32,236 nt of DNA from an uncultured Saprospiraceae bacterium (GTDB lineage Bacteria; Bacteroidota; Bacteroidia; Chitinophagales; Saprospiraceae): contig CALFBH010000140.1 in the NCBI GenBank assembly GCA_937951615.1, forward strand, positions 1 through 32,236, written 5' to 3'. Shown here in pieces: positions 24,838-31,712 of this stretch. Numbering within the stretch: position 1 is the first letter of the stretch; each line of letters starts with the position of its first letter. Both the position numbers and the translations under genes were made by a program. The notes below the pieces were generated by a model. The model had not been told where the DNA came from, did no database searches, and saw only the letters and a program-made list of their open reading frames with translations.

Positions 24838-25302
24838 ATGAAAAATAAAATGGATAAACTAAAGTCACTTCAAAAGGTGTTAGAAAAACTAATGTCCGGA
24901 TTAAATTTTGCCACGACATTCAATTGTATTGATTTTGGGTATGCATCCACCCAGACCGATTTATGGATTTCGATTCAAAAAGCATTTAAAGAAGAATTGG
25001 AAGAGCAGTCTCAGTTAGAAAAGATTGAAGAAGAACAACTTTGGGAGCAAATATCCGAAGCTTTCGCATATAGAGGGGATATAAATTCTGGATTTCAATT
25101 AAATGATATCGCTGAAGAAAATTATATCCAAACACAACGAGAATATAAGCTGGAATTGCGGAAATTTATAGAACAAAGCAAGAGTTTATTTTACTTATCT
25201 GACTTAAGAGGAAATATGTACTATCCAGTATTTTGGGATTTTAATGTCGTTTTTGAAATTGAAAACCATTGGTACATTATTTACGGATTAGCAAGCGACT
25301 AA
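24838..25302 (+). CDS. Hypothetical protein between hddA and gmhA
   Basis: About 154 residues, acidic and helix-rich, with no signal peptide or membrane segment. The first half has a Lys/Glu-rich helix (KEELEEQSQLEKIEEEQLWEQISEAF). The C-terminal half is mixed, with aromatic strands (MYYPVFWDFNVVFEI, NHWYIIYGLASD) somewhat like small immunity-type proteins, but no family is recognised. Starts at 24826, 24838 and 24850 are all in frame; I chose 24838 because 24826 overlaps the GTTATGTGC repeat. It interrupts the heptose cluster and is bracketed by 23-bp direct repeats (24740, 25458), so it may be an inserted gene. Confidence 0.65.
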   Translation: MKNKMDKLKSLQKVLEKLMSGLNFATTFNCIDFGYASTQTDLWISIQKAFKEELEEQSQLEKIEEEQLWEQISEAFAYRGDINSGFQLNDIAEENYIQTQREYKLELRKFIEQSKSLFYLSDLRGNMYYPVFWDFNVVFEIENHWYIIYGLASD

Positions 25303-25457
25303 TAATTATTTTCATGAGAACTAAATACAACAAAATTGAATAAAGAAGGACAAACTCAAGGAATGATATTTGCCGTCAAAATAAAGGCCAGCACATAACA
25401 AGCTGTGACCACAATCATAGCCGCCTATCGGCAGGCTACGACGGGTACAGCAGATAC
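25303..25457. other. Intergenic remnant, no gene seen
   Basis: No coding region or RNA gene was recognised. It contains GCACATAAC (25389-25397), the inverse of GTTATGTGC at 24822-24830 in front of the unknown gene, so that gene is also bracketed by a 9-bp inverted pair. CCGCCTATCGGCAGGC gives a weak local fold. Confidence 0.4.
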
Positions 25458-25556
25458 GATGTGCGCATGTGTTGAGGTGAGTGTTTTGCCCCGCAAAACA
25501 CGACAACACGACAACACGACAACACGACAACACGACAACACGACAACACGACAACA
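25458..25556. repeat. Palindromic element with octamer arm, upstream of gmhA
   Basis: It starts with the right 23-bp direct repeat (25458-25480), which is a GTGTTGA-type left arm. A perfect 9-bp hairpin GTGTTTTGC-CCC-GCAAAACAC follows at 25481-25501, then seven perfect CGACAACA octamers (25501-25556). The centre has the same TTTTGC-N3-GCAAAA core as 3461, 15654 and 29155. The array ends 5 bp before the gmhA start. Confidence 0.88.
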
Positions 25557-25561
25557 CAAAT

Positions 25562-26146
25562 ATGGACATCCGAAAGATTATCACGAAAAGTATTGAAACC
25601 AAGCAGAAATTACTCCATAATGAACTGCTCATACAATCCATTCAGCAAGTTGCTGATGCGATTGTTTTGTCTTTAAAAAACGATGGAAAGATTTTGTTCT
25701 GCGGCAATGGAGGCAGCGCAGCAGATGCCCAGCACCTCGCAGCCGAACTGTCAGGCAGGTTTTATATGGATAGAGAACCTTTGTTTGCGGAAGCCCTTCA
25801 TGTCAATACCTCCTACCTCACCGCAGTTGCCAATGATTACAGTTACGAAGATATTTATGCCCGACTCATCAAAGCCAAAGGACGTCCCGGCGATGTATTG
25901 ATTGGTATTTCTACCTCCGGAAATTCCGGCAATATAGTCAAAGCCATCCAACAAGCCCGCGAACAAGGTATGGTGACAGTTGGATGGACTGGAGAAACCG
26001 GAGGGAAAATGAAAGCCCTTTGTCAGCACCTCATTAACATTCCTTCTACGGATACACCAAGAATTCAGGAAAGCCACATTCTTATTGGACATATTATCTG
26101 CGAACTGGTCGAAAATGAAATTTTTGGTAAAAATACCCCTCAATGA
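25562..26146 (+). CDS. gmhA: Sedoheptulose 7-phosphate isomerase
   Basis: 194 residues. A cytoplasmic SIS-domain isomerase that converts sedoheptulose 7-phosphate to D-glycero-D-manno-heptose 7-phosphate, the first step of ADP- and GDP-heptose synthesis. Signature FCGNGGSAADAQHLAAELSGRF (about 46-67), then LTAVANDYSYEDIYARL and IGISTSGNSGNI (about 119-130) with the phosphate-binding serines, and a closing helix with ESHILIGHIICELVE containing the conserved glutamate and histidine. The 25562 start is chosen because codons upstream in frame translate the octamer array (DNTTTRQH repeats). It overlaps the next gene by 4 bp (ATGA), so the two are translationally coupled. Confidence 0.94.
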   Translation: MDIRKIITKSIETKQKLLHNELLIQSIQQVADAIVLSLKNDGKILFCGNGGSAADAQHLAAELSGRFYMDREPLFAEALHVNTSYLTAVANDYSYEDIYARLIKAKGRPGDVLIGISTSGNSGNIVKAIQQAREQGMVTVGWTGETGGKMKALCQHLINIPSTDTPRIQESHILIGHIICELVENEIFGKNTPQ

Positions 26147-26868
26147 AACCATCGAGCAGTGAATCAATGAAACCAAATCCAAACGAAGCTATCATCCTCG
26201 CAGGCGGCTTCGGCACACGCCTAAAATCCGTTGTACAAGACATGCCCAAACCTATGGCGCCTGTCAATGGACGCCCTTTTCTGGAATATGTATTAGACGC
26301 TTTATTGCCCTATAAGATAGAACGAATTATCTTGTCAATCGGCTATAGAGGTGAGGTGATTCAGGAACACTTTGGGGAAGCGTATAAAAATATGCGCATA
26401 CTTTATTCTGTAGAAGATGAGCCACTCGGAACTGGTGGAGGCATCAAAAAAGCAACGGAATTATGCGAGCGTGAATCTGTATTTGTACTCAATGGAGATA
26501 CCTTTTTTGATGTTGATTTAAACCAATTGCACCATTTTTTTATTGAGAATAAGGCAGACTTAGCGTTGAGCCTTAAATTTATGGAAGAATTTGACCGATA
26601 TGGCACGGTAGAGTTGGATGGTAAAAATAGAGTCATTGCTTTTAATGAGAAGCAATACTGCTCAAAAGGACTCATCAATGGTGGCGTTTATTTAATGAAA
26701 ACAAGTATTTTTGAGCCTTACGAACTGCCAGAACGTTTTTCTTTTGAAAAAGACCTGATGGAACGTTATTTTAGTGAGCTAAAGGTCTTCGGAAAAGATA
26801 CGGACAATTATTTTATAGACATTGGTATTCCTGAAGATTACCAAAAAGCACAGGAAGAACTAGGCTAG
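26143..26868 (+). CDS. hddC: D-glycero-alpha-D-manno-heptose 1-phosphate guanylyltransferase
   Basis: A 241-residue nucleotidyltransferase. Seen: LAGGFGTRLK (19-28) with the catalytic arginine, PKPMAPVNGRPFLEYVLD, EPLGTGGGIKKA (about 93-104), LNGDTFFDVD (about 116-125) with the metal-binding aspartate, and the second metal aspartate in YFIDIGIPEDY near the C-terminus. By sequence alone it could be any sugar-1-phosphate guanylyl- or thymidylyltransferase; the adjacent HddA, GmhA and GmhB make GDP-heptose the best assignment. The start at 26143 overlaps the gmhA stop; M9 at 26167 is an alternative and the first eight residues look dispensable. Confidence 0.9.
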   Translation: MKPSSSESMKPNPNEAIILAGGFGTRLKSVVQDMPKPMAPVNGRPFLEYVLDALLPYKIERIILSIGYRGEVIQEHFGEAYKNMRILYSVEDEPLGTGGGIKKATELCERESVFVLNGDTFFDVDLNQLHHFFIENKADLALSLKFMEEFDRYGTVELDGKNRVIAFNEKQYCSKGLINGGVYLMKTSIFEPYELPERFSFEKDLMERYFSELKVFGKDTDNYFIDIGIPEDYQKAQEELG

Positions 26869-26882
26869 TGCTTTCAGCACTA
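26866..26882 (+). terminator. Possible weak terminator hairpin after hddC
   Basis: Perfect 7-bp stem TAGTGCT-TTC-AGCACTA starting at the hddC stop, followed by AGTTTTA. The stem is short and the T-run is poor, so termination may be partial; gmhB lies further downstream on the same strand. Confidence 0.4.
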
Positions 26883-26911
26883 AGTTTTAGTGTATATTAG
26901 GGAAATAGGAA

Positions 26912-27178
26912 AATATCGAATATCGAACAGATGAATATCGAATAACGAAGTAGTAAGTGGAAATACAAATTCAAACGTCAAATTCAAATTCAAAAAAGTA
27001 TTGACAATAAGCCAATTATGTAAATTGAAAGTGGCGTTTAGTTGAGTCCAAGCACTTAGTTAAGATGGATAATGAACATTTAGTAAGGAAGAAATGTCAA
27101 GTAAAACTGGAATACTGAGGTGAATTGTATGGCAAAACACTTCGAAATTCGGTGTTCGAGATTCGTTATTCGAAATTC
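26912..27178. repeat. Composite inverted-arm element with ATATCGA/TTCGAAAT arms
   Basis: The left arm, 26912-26950, is made of AATATCGA, ATATCGAACAG, GAATATCGAATAACGAA-type units. The right arm, 27139-27178, is its inverse (TTCGAAATTCGGTGTTCGAG, ATTCGTTATTCGAAATTC). Between them 26955-27064 is a sequence repeated in reverse at 30744-30833. The gap 26869-27257 has no coding region that I can support. Confidence 0.75.
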
Positions 27179-27257
27179 AAAAAAATATACCATTTTATTT
27201 AGTACGGATGGCACTAGGCACTAATTACGAATCAACCAGTTATTAATCACTATAAGT

Positions 27258-27845
27258 ATGAAATTTAAATTTTCAGCAGATTTAATTAAGACCCGTACCA
27301 TCAATAAACGGGCGATTATAATGGGTATATCGGCCATCGGCTTGCTCACGATGGGGATATTTGATTATATGGGCGACAGAAAAATAGACCTTGTCGATAT
27401 GGTGATGAAATGGGCAGATATGGAACCTTATGCAGAAATTATTTATACCCTGCTTTTTCTAAGTCTGGCTTTATTGGCTATCCCTATGTTTTATAATATC
27501 TTTCGCAAAAAAAGAGTATCGGGCGGCAAGGTGTTTTTCAATGAAGAAACCTTATATCTGATGGAAGGGAATGAACGCTACGAAATCCCGCAGCAACAAC
27601 TGGATGAATTGCGATTTGAGCTCAAAAAAGTACCAGAAGGGAAAGAGTTTAAGTCCAATGAACCTGGGAATTATATGATTATCCCGATGTCTAATAAGGA
27701 GTATAAATATGAACTTCAGTTGGAATCCAAAGACCAAAAACAGGATTTGCTCAATATGGTCGAGTTTCTCAAAATCAACCATGATGTCAAGGTTAAAGTT
27801 GCTGAAGTGGACAAAAAAGGAAAAGCAACAGACCATGCTGGATAA
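27258..27845 (+). CDS. Two-helix membrane protein of unknown function
   Basis: 195 residues. There are two hydrophobic helices, at about 19-39 (RAIIMGISAIGLLTMGIFDYMG) and 62-81 (EIIYTLLFLSLALLAIPMFYNIF), then a soluble C-terminal domain of about 105 residues rich in beta strands (GGKVFFNEETLYLMEG.., YEIPQQQLDELRFELKKV) and a final amphipathic helix, possibly a PH-like fold. No named family is recognised. It overlaps the start of gmhB by 11 bp, so the two are probably coupled, but nothing links its function to heptose. The start at 27258 has an AT-rich leader (CACTATAAGTATG). Confidence 0.75.
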   Translation: MKFKFSADLIKTRTINKRAIIMGISAIGLLTMGIFDYMGDRKIDLVDMVMKWADMEPYAEIIYTLLFLSLALLAIPMFYNIFRKKRVSGGKVFFNEETLYLMEGNERYEIPQQQLDELRFELKKVPEGKEFKSNEPGNYMIIPMSNKEYKYELQLESKDQKQDLLNMVEFLKINHDVKVKVAEVDKKGKATDHAG

Positions 27846-28401
27846 ATGGAAAATCAATGCTGGCTGGACACTATTTCTGGATCGGGATGGAGTGATTAAT
27901 AAACGGCTTCCGGGGACTTATGTAACCAGTATAGAAGAATTTGATTTTTTGCCAGGAGTCTTAGCTGCTATTGCTCATTTTTCTAAATTATTTGATACCA
28001 TTATTGTCGTCACCAATCAACAGGGAATAGGCAAAGGCGTCATGACAGAAGCTCAACTTCTGGAAATACACAGCTATATGCAAAAAAGTATCGAAGCTGC
28101 AGGAGGGCGTTTAGATGCGATTTATTATTGTCCTGAATTAGCAAAAGACAAACTGACCTGCCGCAAACCCAATCCCAGCATGGCACATCAGGCAAAAGCC
28201 GATTTTCCAAAAATCAATTTTAAACAATCTATTATGGTTGGTGATTCAGTATCCGATATGGAATTTGGCTTGAATCTTGGTATGAAAACTGTTTTTATCG
28301 AAACGAAACCCGAAGATGCAGAAGCTGCAAAAGAACTAAAACTGGATATGAGATGTAAAAGCCTCAAAGAATTTGCCCAACAAGCGTTTCATTACCACTG
28401 A
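27835..28401 (+). CDS. gmhB: D-glycero-D-manno-heptose 1,7-bisphosphate 7-phosphatase
   Basis: A 188-residue HAD-type phosphatase. Catalytic FLDRDGVIN with Asp16 and Asp18, VVTNQQG (58-64) as motif II, CRKPNP (109-114) with the motif III lysine, and GDSVSDMEFG for the magnesium-binding aspartates. It would form heptose 1-phosphate for HddC. The GmhB zinc site (C-x-H ... C-x-C in E. coli) is only half present: Cys99 is followed by Pro-Glu and Cys109 is preceded by Thr, not Cys. A HisB-like or general sugar phosphatase is the alternative. I use the start at 27835 because the 42 codons before it in frame only overlap the preceding gene. Confidence 0.88.
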   Translation: MLDKWKINAGWTLFLDRDGVINKRLPGTYVTSIEEFDFLPGVLAAIAHFSKLFDTIIVVTNQQGIGKGVMTEAQLLEIHSYMQKSIEAAGGRLDAIYYCPELAKDKLTCRKPNPSMAHQAKADFPKINFKQSIMVGDSVSDMEFGLNLGMKTVFIETKPEDAEAAKELKLDMRCKSLKEFAQQAFHYH

Positions 28402-28412
28402 AACTGATATTG

Positions 28413-29030
28413 CTACCGTTCCAGCCTATTCTTCATATTCAACAAAGTATTATAAGGGGTATCCACCACCGCAGAATTAGCCAACCAGTCGGGAATATTA
28501 CCACCCGGATCAGCATGAACCTGTTGTACAACCTCTGTAATGCCACCTTCTTTCGGCGTTAATGTCCAAAAACCAGTCATAGCAGGCACACGAACCATAC
28601 CCTTCGATGCTGGCATCATATCGGGTGTTGCAGTCATTTTTAAAAGAACGACCTCGCCATTTTTTGAAACCTCAGTCCGCACAATAGTTTCTCGATCAGA
28701 AACTGGCCAGGGTGCATCGGTTACATTATAACCATATATGTCGTTCTCATTATTTTTCTTCAAGACATTTGAAACGCTGCAATTGTGTTGCCACTCTGTA
28801 TAAGAATCCAGGTCGAGAATAAGTGCCTGTGCACTGGCAACATCGGTACGTATATTGACAATAGCTTTGTATTCTTTTAATTGCGAACCTTCTACTGCTC
28901 GCGTATAGATTTTTACCCCGTTTTTATCTTTTTTGAGTGACCAGGGACTAGTCGATTGCGCTAAAGCTATCGTGGCTATGCCAACAATAAGAAGCGTAGG
29001 AAAATAAGAAAACTTAGAGCTTTTAGACAT
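28413..29030 (-). CDS. Exported START/SRPBCC-domain protein
   Basis: 205 residues with an N-terminal signal segment (about 8-24, FPTLLIVGIATIALAQ). A START-like lipid-binding fold follows: WSLKKDKNGVKIYTRAVEGSQLKEYKA, LDLDSYTEWQHNC, YGYNVTDAPWPVSDRETIVR and the closing GFWTLTPKEGGITEVVQQVHADPGGNIPDWLAN. The WPVSDRE segment is typical of START proteins. It probably binds a hydrophobic ligand in the periplasm. It converges on gmhB with an 11-bp gap, and no terminator hairpin is visible between them. Confidence 0.88.
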   Translation of the reverse strand: MSKSSKFSYFPTLLIVGIATIALAQSTSPWSLKKDKNGVKIYTRAVEGSQLKEYKAIVNIRTDVASAQALILDLDSYTEWQHNCSVSNVLKKNNENDIYGYNVTDAPWPVSDRETIVRTEVSKNGEVVLLKMTATPDMMPASKGMVRVPAMTGFWTLTPKEGGITEVVQQVHADPGGNIPDWLANSAVVDTPYNTLLNMKNRLER

Positions 29031-29090
29031 GATCTGAATATTTGTGTTGAGTAAACATCTGTACTAAGGCAAAGGGTGTACCAGTTTTTT

Positions 29091-29275
29091 GAAGTTGATT
29101 GAGTTCCTAAGTTGATTGAGTTATTAGGTGTATTAAGTTAATTGCGTAGTAATTATTTTGCTACGCAAAATACGCTAGATCAACCCACAACCCGACAACC
29201 CACAACTCGCAATTCGCAACCCGACAACCCACAACCCGACAACTCGCAACCCGACAACTCGCCAACTCAATCACT
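29091..29275. repeat. Palindromic element with inverted arms and TTTTGC/GCAAAA centre
   Basis: The left arm, 29091-29140, has GTTGATTGAGTT-type units. The central hairpin ATTTTGC-TAC-GCAAAAT is at 29155-29171, inside an outer GCGTA/TACGC pair. The right arm, 29180-29275, has units AACCCGAC, AACCCAC, AACTCGC and ends CCAACTCAATCACTTC, which is the inverse of the left end. The right arm covers the stop codon of the phosphatase gene (29271-29273). Together with 29031-29090 this fills the gap between the START and phosphatase genes. Confidence 0.8.
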
Positions 29276-29984
29276 TCCCAACATGCGCCCGCCAGGCCTG
29301 CATATCATCAATGTTTTTCTGAAAATATAGTTGTTGGTTGCTCAGGTCAAAAGCACATAAACTTCCATATTCAGGACTATAACTGCCATAGCAGCCGGCG
29401 TCGATATTTAGTAATTGGTTTTCACTTAAATTGGAAAGTGCTGTTTCTATTTGGACACGTTTGACTGGGGTATGTCCATAAATGACAGAACGTCCATTAA
29501 GCCAGGTTTTGTTGACCGTAGCTTCCCAGTCGCGACTCCAAAGCATGCCAACTCTATCTAAAAGAGGGTTTGCTGCTCTAAAATTAAGTCCTGCATGCAC
29601 CAAAATATAATCATCCACTTCAAAATAGAACTTTAAATCCTGAAGAAAATCAAGATAGTCTTTCGCAATATCATCTGGCTGGCTGACACCGAAACTATCC
29701 AGTGTTATTTGTCCACCATAGCGTTTCCAACTAGGCAAATGCCCATCGCCTCTGGCACAGGCAAGCATAGCTTCCTCATGGTTACCCATCAGGCAATGCA
29801 CTTGATACCCTTCATGTTGTAAGTTGAAAATAAAATCGAAAACCTGTTTGGAGTCTGGTCCTCGGTCGATATAGTCCCCCAATAGATACAACTCGTCTTC
29901 TTTGCTGAATCGAAGGACTTCGAGTAGCAATTTTTTGAACGTTAGAACGCAACCATGTATATCCGAAATCGCAATTTTCCGCAT
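29271..29984 (-). CDS. PPP-type metallophosphoesterase (serine/threonine phosphatase-like)
   Basis: 237 residues. A two-metal phosphatase with all the usual blocks: AISDIHG (about 5-11), LLGDYIDRGPDS (about 34-45), MGNHEEA (about 67-73), LVHAGLNF and SVIYGHTPV. The length and motifs match bacterial bis(5'-nucleosyl)-tetraphosphatase or serine/threonine phosphatase relatives of the PrpE/ApaH type; the substrate is not decided by sequence. No signal peptide is expected from the chosen start. An in-frame start 24 codons earlier (30056) is possible but the extra residues fit no family, and DIHG follows directly from 29984. Confidence 0.9.
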   Translation of the reverse strand: MRKIAISDIHGCVLTFKKLLLEVLRFSKEDELYLLGDYIDRGPDSKQVFDFIFNLQHEGYQVHCLMGNHEEAMLACARGDGHLPSWKRYGGQITLDSFGVSQPDDIAKDYLDFLQDLKFYFEVDDYILVHAGLNFRAANPLLDRVGMLWSRDWEATVNKTWLNGRSVIYGHTPVKRVQIETALSNLSENQLLNIDAGCYGSYSPEYGSLCAFDLSNQQLYFQKNIDDMQAWRAHVGK

Positions 29985-30213
29985 AATTTTTTTCTGTGGT
30001 GCAAATCTAAGGAATAGTAGGGAGATAGCGCATATTTGGAGGGGCTTTTGGAGCAAACGCAGTCAAATTTTATTCTGACATGAGTGAAGAGTAAGGGAAG
30101 TCAGGATAAGATTTGGTGAGAACAGCCCAAATTATAAGCTCCAAACATGTGCTAAAGTGTTAAGAAATGAGGCAGATTATATGATTTATAAAAAATTCTG
30201 TATTTTTATCGCA

Positions 30214-30654
30214 ATGAAAAAAATAATATTGATGCTTTTGTTCGCCTGTTTTGCCCTTACAGGAAGCCATGCGCAGAATATTTCTGGTACTTGGGAAGGT
30301 CTTATTACACAGGATCAAGGAGGAGTAGCCGCTCAATACACGTTTAAAATATACCTAAAAGCATCTGATAATGAAGAGGTAAGTGGAACTGCTTTTGTTG
30401 CTTTAGAGGACATGGACATTTATGCTTCTATGCACTTTTCAGGTACTTTTGATGGAACATACCTCAACCTTAAAGAAGAAGAAATACTCAGAGAAAAAAT
30501 GGTCGAAGACTTTTTTTGGTGCCTGAAAAAATATCGTTTGAAGCTTTTGCCAGGTGAAAAACTACGTTTGGAAGGGCCTTGGTCAGGTTATACCCGTGAT
30601 GGTGGATGTGTGCCAGGAGAAATATATCTTACAAAGTCTTTTCCAAGGGTTTGA
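30214..30654 (+). CDS. Small secreted beta-rich protein, function unknown
   Basis: 146 residues. The signal peptide MKKIILMLLFACFALTGSHAQ (1-21) is followed by NISGTWEGLITQDQGG, a strand pattern like lipocalin or other small barrel proteins (GTW.G opening, alternating strands ending in IYLTKSF). No family is assigned. The 30214 start is chosen over 30157 because MKKIIL begins a standard signal sequence. It is divergent from the phosphatase; the 157 bp or so between them must hold promoters for the gene here and possibly the phosphatase, but none is clear. Confidence 0.7.
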   Translation: MKKIILMLLFACFALTGSHAQNISGTWEGLITQDQGGVAAQYTFKIYLKASDNEEVSGTAFVALEDMDIYASMHFSGTFDGTYLNLKEEEILREKMVEDFFWCLKKYRLKLLPGEKLRLEGPWSGYTRDGGCVPGEIYLTKSFPRV

Positions 30655-30743
30655 ACGAAGTGCAGTTTTTTTTACAAAAAAACCAGAAGCCGAGTGGACT
30701 TGTGACGAAGCGAAGTGCGATAGCGGCTGGGGAGGACTTTAAG

Positions 30744-30833
30744 CCTAATAAGTGTTTGGACTTAACTAAACGCCACTTTCTGACTTATTGTCAATAGTTT
30801 TTTGAATTTGACGTTTATATTTGTATTTTTACT
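30744..30833 (-). repeat. Second copy of the repeat at 26955-27064, inverted
   Basis: Read on the minus strand it aligns with 26955-27064 over about 90 bp: AATACAAAT.TAAACGTCAAATTCAA, then CTATTGACAATAAG, then GAAAGTGGCGTTTAGTT and AAGTCCAAACACTTA, with two short deletions. It ends just before the stop of the NmrA-type gene. The preceding 30655-30743 contains GACGAAGCGAAGTGCGATAG-like palindromic sequence but no gene. Confidence 0.75.
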
Positions 30834-30836
30834 TAT

Positions 30837-31712
30837 CTAACAGTCGATAAATGTAGATTTGTTTTTAAGAGCAAACTCCACAAAAGTAGTCGGTCCTTTA
30901 CCGATTAGGTTTTTTAAATCCAGAGAATAAGCTTCCATCAATCCATCTTTACAAGCCTGATGCAATTCCATCATAGCTTCTATCCTCCAGTCCGAATTAT
31001 TGCAGGAACAGTGCTTCATCTGTAAGCGAGCCTGTTCATTTGATATGTCCTCGTATGTGATATGCTTACCGGTAATGTTAGAAAGTAAATCGACAATTTC
31101 CTTATTTGTATAGGAGTAACCAGTCAGGTTGTAGGTTTTGTCCTTATGACCAAAATTAGTCAGGACGGCAGCAGAAGCTTTTGCAATATCTTTTACATCC
31201 ACCTGATTGATTTTAGCCTGTCCTTGAGGCAGCATGAGTTTTCCTTCGCTGCACATGGTATGACTATAACAACCTTGCACATAGTTTTGCATATAATTTC
31301 CAGGGCGCAGTATCGTGTAAGAAATGCCTGATTTGCGAACGATTTCTTCTGTTTTTGCATGCCAACGAAGAATTTGAGATCCACTATCCATATTAGCACC
31401 TAAACCAGAGAGCTTGATTATCTTTTTAACACCATTTTCTTTAGCAACGGTTACAATTGCTTTGGTGATCTCTACGTGATTAGGTATTAATGGTACAATG
31501 AGGAAAAGCTTATCTATATCCTTGAGTGCTGGAGCATAAGTGGACGGGTCATTGAAGTCCAGTTTCACCAATTCTACATTACGCGCCTTTAATTGAGTAG
31601 ATTTCGCAAGATTCCTTACGGCAGCTTTTACAATAGTATGGGTATTCTTTAAATTATCAATTAACTGGCTGCCAAGAAGACCCGCAGCAGAGGTGACAAG
31701 TATAGTGTTCAT
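30837..31712 (-). CDS. NmrA-like NAD(P)-binding oxidoreductase (atypical SDR)
   Basis: 291 residues. A Rossmann fold with the nucleotide motif TSAAGLLGSQLIDNL (about 7-21) in the N-terminal strand, VRNLAKSTQLKARNVELVKLDFND (dinucleotide specificity region), FLIVPLIPNHVEITKAIVTVAKENGVKKIIKLSG and TILRPGNYMQNY. This matches NmrA/HSCARG and NAD(P)H:quinone-reductase-like atypical SDRs, which often lack the Tyr-Lys catalytic pair. It may reduce quinones or act as a redox sensor; which is not decidable. The C-terminus (STFIDC) ends at the edge of the repeat copy at 30744-30833. Confidence 0.9.
   Translation of the reverse strand: MNTILVTSAAGLLGSQLIDNLKNTHTIVKAAVRNLAKSTQLKARNVELVKLDFNDPSTYAPALKDIDKLFLIVPLIPNHVEITKAIVTVAKENGVKKIIKLSGLGANMDSGSQILRWHAKTEEIVRKSGISYTILRPGNYMQNYVQGCYSHTMCSEGKLMLPQGQAKINQVDVKDIAKASAAVLTNFGHKDKTYNLTGYSYTNKEIVDLLSNITGKHITYEDISNEQARLQMKHCSCNNSDWRIEAMMELHQACKDGLMEAYSLDLKNLIGKGPTTFVEFALKNKSTFIDC

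Noticed and set aside
25385-25450. Possible integron attC site after the unknown gene
   Set aside because: GCACATAAC and GTTATGTGC form an inverted pair, but the sequences do not fit the RYYYAAC/GTTRRRY core consensus and no integrase is visible.
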